Program-made: the position numbers and the translations under genes
DNA from: Ooceraea biroi
Taxonomy: Eukaryota; Arthropoda; Insecta; Hymenoptera; Formicidae
Length of the DNA stretch: 64,000 nt
Assembly: GCF_003672135.1 (NCBI RefSeq)
Contig: NC_039511.1
Location: forward strand, 3,064,464 to 3,128,463
Direction of reading: 5' to 3'
Shown here: one piece after another, positions 60,801-64,000 of the stretch
How the letters are laid out: the number at the start of each line of letters is the position of its first letter
Position numbering within the stretch: position 1 is the stretch's first letter
Notes under the pieces: generated by a model
The model's database searches: none
Told to the model about the DNA's origin: nothing
Seen by the model: only the letters and a program-made list of their open reading frames with translations

Positions 60801-63800
60801 TCGCCGACTTTTCCGTTCTTCGATCACATAATTGAGACGAGTGGGCGAACTCTTGGGGGACTCCTGCATCTTACCTATCGGAGAGGGTGATCACTGTCGT
60901 GCCACAACTTTTATCCGTAGATCCGTGAACTGCAGGTTCACGTCATTGGGTCGCCGCGACCAATAAGGGTTGGCATTATCAACGGGAAAAGGAGAATTGT
61001 TTACGGGCCCCGTGTTTGGAGAAAAGTGCTTCAACGTTTGCTCTCTCCTCTACCCGCTCATGTGCAACCTTAACTTGCCTCGATCCCTGAGACACGGTCA
61101 TTGCAGCACTGGAATTCCAGCTGCATTTACGGCAGCCCTACCGGTGCGGAGGAAAAAATACCAGAAGTTTCTTCTAATCGTCTTCAATCAGCAGCCAGCT
61201 ACTCTGGAACACCGCGCGGTCACTATCAGTTGCAGCCGCGCGGTTTTGCAAACGATTGTCGAGCGCTTATCCAGGTTGCAACAATTAGCGTCAATTTGAG
61301 CCAATTAGACTTCCAGAATGAACGGAATTAAAATGTATAATAATTATACAAAGAATGCAGATAATAACTCAACCTATCGCAAGAAATTCCAAGCTAACGT
61401 CATGGCGAGCGAAACGATGACAAGGAGCAAGGTCGTGCGCGAGAAGCTATTCTTCACTCGTAATTAAAAATTCCTCGCGACGACCGCCGCGCGCAATTAA
61501 TCCGCGCGCCCGTGAATCACGATAATTGCGGCCGAGTTTTGCGGGATACCGGCGAGCACCGCGGAATACATTTGAACATCCGGTGGGACACTCGTTAGGA
61601 TGGTAATGGCATGCGGAAACGTGACGCCGGCGATCTCATCGCGTCGAAAATCATGACCTCTCCCAAGTGCCCGTTCGGCAAGTTCGGAAAATCATCCACG
61701 CGTTCCGCACACGGAGAGGACTCACGAGCGAACGTAATCGACGATTGTCTGTGACTGCAATTCCGCGTGATTCGAGACAGATTGCCGCTACATGGTACAC
61801 GCCACTCGAGAAAATCCGCCCGCCCTTATCCGATTGCCAGATGGAACACTAGCTTAGTGACGATCGAGTCCGATCGCGGCTAATAAATCGATCTGCGGCT
61901 TGTCGGAACGAGCAGCGGCTACAAAACCAAATCGCGCTCGCGAGAGAGCTTTTGCAGCGTAATTTTCAGCGTTCAAGCATCCGGATGCGTAGTTGCCATG
62001 CTTTTCACGTTCTTCAAAATTCGTGCAGATATTTCTCGATGAGAGAACTCTTTACTTCTGCTCGTGTCACGATCAAGGTTCGATGCAACTAAAACAAATC
62101 GAATGCGTCGGTTTCTTTCACAGTTCGTCATTCGTGTACACGTCCGTGCATGTGGACACTGGCCGGCTCGACAAGAACAGCGATCAAACACGTGTCTGCG
62201 AAGCTGTCAGAAATTCGTTCGTTCCGTGTCAATTACTGTTTGTGTGATAATTTGATACACGAATAATTCCGAATAATTTTCAATTAAATGGGCATAACGT
62301 GCTTTTCAATCCGTCACATTGAATTTCTGTATCGTGGAGTTCATCATTCTCATTCGCGATATTTCCGCATTCAGTCGGAACATTGCGCGTATTAATGTTG
62401 CGCAATAGTTTGAAAAGTAACAGACTGAATGGATGAATCCCTGTTACTCGCAATTGCGAAACGCGCTTGCTAGCCGCAAGATCGAGTTTGCACACACAGA
62501 AAGAATTCGCAAAAAAGATCATACTCTTCATCCCCCATTGTCCGGCAGGACACACAGAGACGACCGGCCGGTATTTTCTGGCCCGACTCGCCGAATAATC
62601 AGCACGGGACTCGCATGATAACGCTCTTCATCACGACCATGTGTGAAAACGCGACGTTCCCAGAGAGGATTCGCTGACTATCATTTTTATCCGGCTCAGT
62701 TTCGCTGATAACGCTGGCCGGCTCCCACGCGCGAGATGAAATTGCAAGAAAGGGCGAGTAATCTCGACGGAATTACAGACGGAACCGACGGCTCGTATTC
62801 TTTGACTCGTACGCGAGACGTCTCATGCAGTCATCGTTCTCGAAATCCCACCACGAAAAAGAAAAAAAAGTAAACGCACGCGTGAAGAATATGTAAGATA
62901 CGATACGAGATTGTCCTGCCAAACTGTATTGGCGCATCGATTTAGGAGCGCCTCCTCGCTATCGGGAAGGTTTAATTGGACGCTGTCGAGAGAAAAATAT
63001 TGCTTCCTTCATCTTTGAAGTTAATAGTATAGATAATAATAAGTTCAACGAATCGTAATGAACTTACAATGTAATTCCGGTACGAATTTTTACGGTATCT
63101 TCTCTTGTCTATGCAACGAGTTAAGAAATTTTAGAATACACGTGCTTAAAACGGCACTTGGCGCAATCATTATGTAGTTTTGCTCGTTATGAGCGTGCTC
63201 GAAACATCAAGTTCGTTAGAACGTCGCTCGACAAAGCTAGAATTATCCCGCAATGTCACGAAGTGGAAACGCTTCCAGTCAGACACACGTTGCAAGCACT
63301 GCTTGCTGCATAGTTATGAAGATCCCCGGCAAATTTTCAGAAATGTAGTCCAAGAGCCTGCAACTGCTTAACAGTTGCGCGAGAACGCCCACGTGTGGGA
63401 AATACACGTTACATATTCTTCAAACCATTTTAAATCCATACGATATTCAACAATTCCGAACTGTAGAGTTCTTCGATTCGAGAAGTTAGTTTTTACACAT
63501 GTTCCCAGCGGTTTTCCTCCGCAGTGGTTTTTCTCTCCACAAAAGCGATGAAATAAAACTTGCATGTTAAATTCGTACGCGTTTTTAACACAATACATTC
63601 TTTGAAATAACAATAGTGAATCAACCAGGACAGTAAGAATAAATGAAATTCCCTTCTCATGAATGAGAGAAATTATTTTCGCCGTCTCGCGTAGCCAGCT
63701 CAGCCCTTCGTCATTCTAGCGCGTCAGCACGCTGGTCGATTCTACCCCGAAGGGGCCAACAAAGTTAAACACCACTTCGTGTCCTCGCTACCCCTTACAC

Positions 63801-64000
63801 TACTATGCATGGGACCAGTGGTTTCCACGGGACCAACCAAAGACACATATTACTCGCGTGCGTCACGGCGAGTTCGTCGACCACGTTTTCCTTCTACCTG
63901 GGAGCGCTTTTCCGTCATACATCACAGGAGAGGCACGCGACGGCACTATCGGAGTGCGATAAACGACCTAACGTAGTAAAATTGTTCCTTCGGCAAATAA
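57840..64000. other. No supported gene
   Basis: GC-rich and CpG-rich with many overlapping frames; the longest (58116-58712 plus, 198 codons) is Arg-rich with no domain. An exon-like segment at 61114-61291 (acceptor TCATTGCAG, open frame, weak donor CAG/GTTGCA) is noted only as a possibility. I see no RNA gene or mobile element. Confidence 0.45.

Overview
This window looks like nuclear DNA of an insect, most likely a hymenopteran and perhaps an ant. That is inferred from mixed GC-rich, CpG-rich and AT-rich stretches, small GT-AG exons in long introns, a cecropia-type mariner, several non-autonomous inverted-repeat elements, and a nuclear copy of an insect-like mitochondrial nad5 fragment. There is no bacterial-style gene packing, and no tRNA, rRNA or CRISPR array was found. 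Most long open frames are chance frames in GC-rich or low-complexity DNA.

Positions 1-30452 hold no protein gene I can support. They contain mobile-element debris: a 757-bp element with ~207-bp terminal inverted repeats (1677-2433), a 720-bp foldback element in a TTAA site (14222-14941), a 653-bp element with a 3-bp TGA duplication (16286-16938) and a 668-bp AT-rich element in a TA site (17752-18419). At about 20284-21119 lies a composite insertion. It joins a nad5 fragment (still readable with the mitochondrial code), a 170-bp coding-like piece of unknown origin, and a 236-bp copy, identical by eye, of the inside of the element 2.6 kb upstream. A GC-rich stretch (25381-27551) carries four exact MEF2-type motifs.

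An apparently intact mariner (30455-31740) has perfect 30-bp inverted repeats, a TA duplication and a full 339-residue DD34D transposase. A second, oppositely oriented copy of the TTAA foldback element follows at 33155-33868. On the plus strand, 34120-34591 carries the last exons of a protein kinase gene, with a possible alternative 3' end reaching 35333. Its upstream exons were not found.

The main gene is Phactr (phosphatase and actin regulator) on the minus strand. Nine coding exons between 54224 and 42229 were reconstructed from splice sites and phase. They give three RPEL actin-binding motifs and the complete PP1-binding C-terminus, whose final residues FHRP sit in a terminal exon with only 16 coding bases. 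A possible start (ATG A followed by a donor) at 57803 keeps the frame and would give a protein of about 447 residues, but this 5' end is unproven. Positions 57804-64000 show no supported gene.
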